This document shows, piece by piece, positions 43,812-44,526 of a DNA stretch of 44,526 nt. A program made the position numbers and the translations under genes. Below the pieces are notes generated by a model. That model saw nothing but the letters and a program-made list of their open reading frames with translations, did not search any database and had not been told where the DNA came from. How positions within the stretch are numbered: position 1 is the first letter of the stretch; every line of letters starts with the position of its first letter. The DNA lies in NCBI GenBank assembly GCA_964569425.1, contig CAZMVD010000020.1:1-44526 (forward strand). Direction: 5' to 3'. The stretch is from JACQXM01 sp964569425. GTDB taxonomy: Bacteria; Planctomycetota; Phycisphaerae; UBA1845.

Positions 43812-43945
43812 CGAGCGACGTGGGCGATGGTGAGCGCAGCGAACGCGAGCGGGCCGCCATGGGTAAAGCGAGCAGGAGGCGAGCGAAAGGCCCGCGAGTC
43901 TGCCCGAAGGAAGTGAGCACGAAGCGAACGACGGTAGGGATGGTG
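43812..43945. repeat. Purine-rich AGCGAACG-type insert next to element A
   Basis: This segment between the RHS lectin-like part and the first YD repeat is dominated by GAGCGNNGCGAACG words and can pair GCGGGCC with GGCCCGC across a 37-bp loop. It has no RHS counterpart and is contiguous with element A. Boundaries are estimated. Confidence 0.45.
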
Positions 43946-44045
43946 GTGGACGAGACCTTCGGCGGCACCAGCCTCACGGTGGCCCATGACCACGCCGGCA
44001 ACCTGATCGACGACGCCAAGCTGGTGTACGTCTACGATGCGCCTG

Positions 44046-44125
44046 CCCTTGACTCGTCAGTGCGTGCGAAGCACGCGTCCGCCGCAGGCGGACTGCCCGC
44101 GAGGCGGGCACTGCCGTGTCAAGGG
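44046..44125 (-). mobile_element. Three-arm palindromic element B (80 bp, inverted)
   Basis: Same ends CCCTTGAC (44046-44053) and GTCAAGGG (44118-44125). Read on the minus strand its arms are TGCCCGC-ctc-GCGGGCA, GTCCGCC-tgc-GGCGGAC, GCGTGC-ttc-GCACGC, in the same order as A and C. It interrupts YDA-NRLVKV and shifts the frame. Confidence 0.85.
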
Positions 44126-44343
44126 TGCGAACCGGCTGGTCAAGGTCCGGGCATCCAACGACGCCGACCGGGTGATCCAGCAGGCCGCGTACGACGGCGC
44201 CGGGCGAAGAATCAAGAAAATCGTCACGAATTCGGGTGACTTTAACGGCACGTTCGTCTATATTTATGACGGCTGGAAGATCGCCCAGGTCAACGACGGA
44301 TCGGGCAACATGGTTCAACAATTCATCGCACCCAGGACACCCG

Positions 44344-44421
44344 CCCTTGACGCGTTGCGTGCCACCGCGTGGCACCTTCGCAAAGCGAAGGCGTGCGCAG
44401 CACGCGGCGGCGGGTCAAGGG
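44344..44421 (+). mobile_element. Three-arm palindromic element C (78 bp, in frame)
   Basis: Ends CCCTTGAC (44344-44351) and GTCAAGGG (44414-44421); arms GTGCCAC-cgc-GTGGCAC, CTTCGC-aaa-GCGAAG, GCGTGC-gca-GCACGC. 78 bp is 26 codons and the RHS frame reads through it. Removing exactly these 78 bp joins FIAPRTP to VDELVM. Confidence 0.85.
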
Positions 44422-44526
44422 TCGACGAGCTGGTGATGATGCGCGCGGCCGGACGGGGCGACTTGTATATCCACCAGGACGCGAATTGGAACGTGATCGC
44501 GCTCACCGACCTGGGCGGCAGCGTGG

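Larger units (their letters stand above)
43595..44526 (+). pseudogene. RHS/YD-repeat protein gene, interrupted by palindromic elements (runs off right edge)
   Basis: Three separated stretches are clearly RHS-like. GRVAFGGWGNPRFDNLKIGY-DNNADDD (about 43646-43731) is the lectin-like end. SLTVAHDHAGNLIDD then KLVYVYDA (about 43966-44041) is a YD repeat. From 44130 on, NRLVKVRASNDADRVIQQAA, YDGAGRRIKK, FVYIYDGWKIAQV, QQFI and VDELVMMRAAGRGDLYIHQD complete the RHS core. The first two stretches share one frame; element A brings an in-frame TGA and element B shifts the frame by 1 (88 nt between DA and NR), so the gene is broken there. Element C is in frame. RHS proteins are large surface or toxin-delivery proteins; the C-terminal toxin part would lie beyond the edge. 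Confidence 0.8.

Noticed and set aside
43732..44421. CRISPR-like array from three spaced palindromic units
   Set aside because: Spacing between units is irregular (234 and 218 bp), units are 80 bp with arms that vary, one is inverted, and the spacers encode RHS protein.
43208..44526. Three-arm elements as tRNA-like genes
   Set aside because: They have an outer stem and three arms, but no T-loop, D-loop or anticodon-loop signatures, and loops of only 2-4 nt.

Overview
The window looks like chromosomal DNA of a planctomycete-type bacterium (Planctomycetota, perhaps a Phycisphaerae-like lineage; this is inference). The DNA is GC-rich. It encodes Gram-negative envelope functions (KdsA, TolC-like and FtsX-like proteins). 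It also has features common in that phylum: a PknB-type kinase with TPR tail, dockerin/TSP3-like secreted proteins, small CxxC...CxxC zinc-ribbon proteins, an ExeA-like ATPase with a long coiled coil, and an Lgt with an internal insertion. No phage genes, transposase genes, rRNA or CRISPR array were seen.

Layout. 1-3770 (minus): ABC export system of the LolD/MacB type, one ATPase followed by three FtsX-like permeases, the last cut by the left edge. 4266-8377: zinc-ribbon protein, collagen-like lipoprotein, PilT-like ATPase (minus), TPR-like secreted protein. 8692-9476: tRNA-Gly with a clear promoter, a 69-bp repeat and a decayed STAS gene. 9538-15522 (minus): a large secreted seven-blade FG-GAP/dockerin-like protein and a membrane Ser/Thr kinase. 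16071-16695: second copy of the 69-bp repeat, tRNA-Leu, and a tiny Tat-exported six-cysteine peptide. 17253-20361 (plus): HYR-domain secreted protein and a zinc-ribbon membrane protein. 20577-27611 (minus): ExeA/coiled-coil ATPase, acyl-CoA dehydrogenase, YidD, tail-anchored proline-rich protein. 27756-31422: RsmE, radical SAM protein, TolC-like protein with an 18-bp palindrome upstream. 31734-33589: HExxH membrane protein and KdsA. 33649-36202 (minus): ECF sigma / anti-sigma-like / STN-like operon. 36461-38592: PanC and Lgt. 38692-42884: YgfZ-like protein, SDR, zinc ribbon protein, HD phosphohydrolase, APH-like kinase. 43208-44526: tRNA-Pro, a truncated four-helix-bundle gene, and a decaying RHS gene.

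Most unusual signal. The RHS remnant at the right end carries three roughly 80-bp elements at 43732-43811, 44046-44125 (inverted) and 44344-44421. Each is bounded by CCCTTGAC/GTCAAGGG and folds into an outer stem plus three hairpin arms. Arm sequences differ between copies while base pairing is kept, and one copy is inserted in frame. A GTAG-headed REP-like hairpin ends the neighbouring four-helix-bundle gene, and a second hairpin family (GCGGGC-loop-GCCCGC then GGCTCG) has three copies, one inside a coding region. The right end therefore records small palindromic elements spreading into genes with no transposase in sight. Other points of note are the knottin-like Tat peptide, the paired 69-bp repeats beside two tRNA genes, and a radical SAM gene whose conserved N-terminus lies upstream of any standard start codon.
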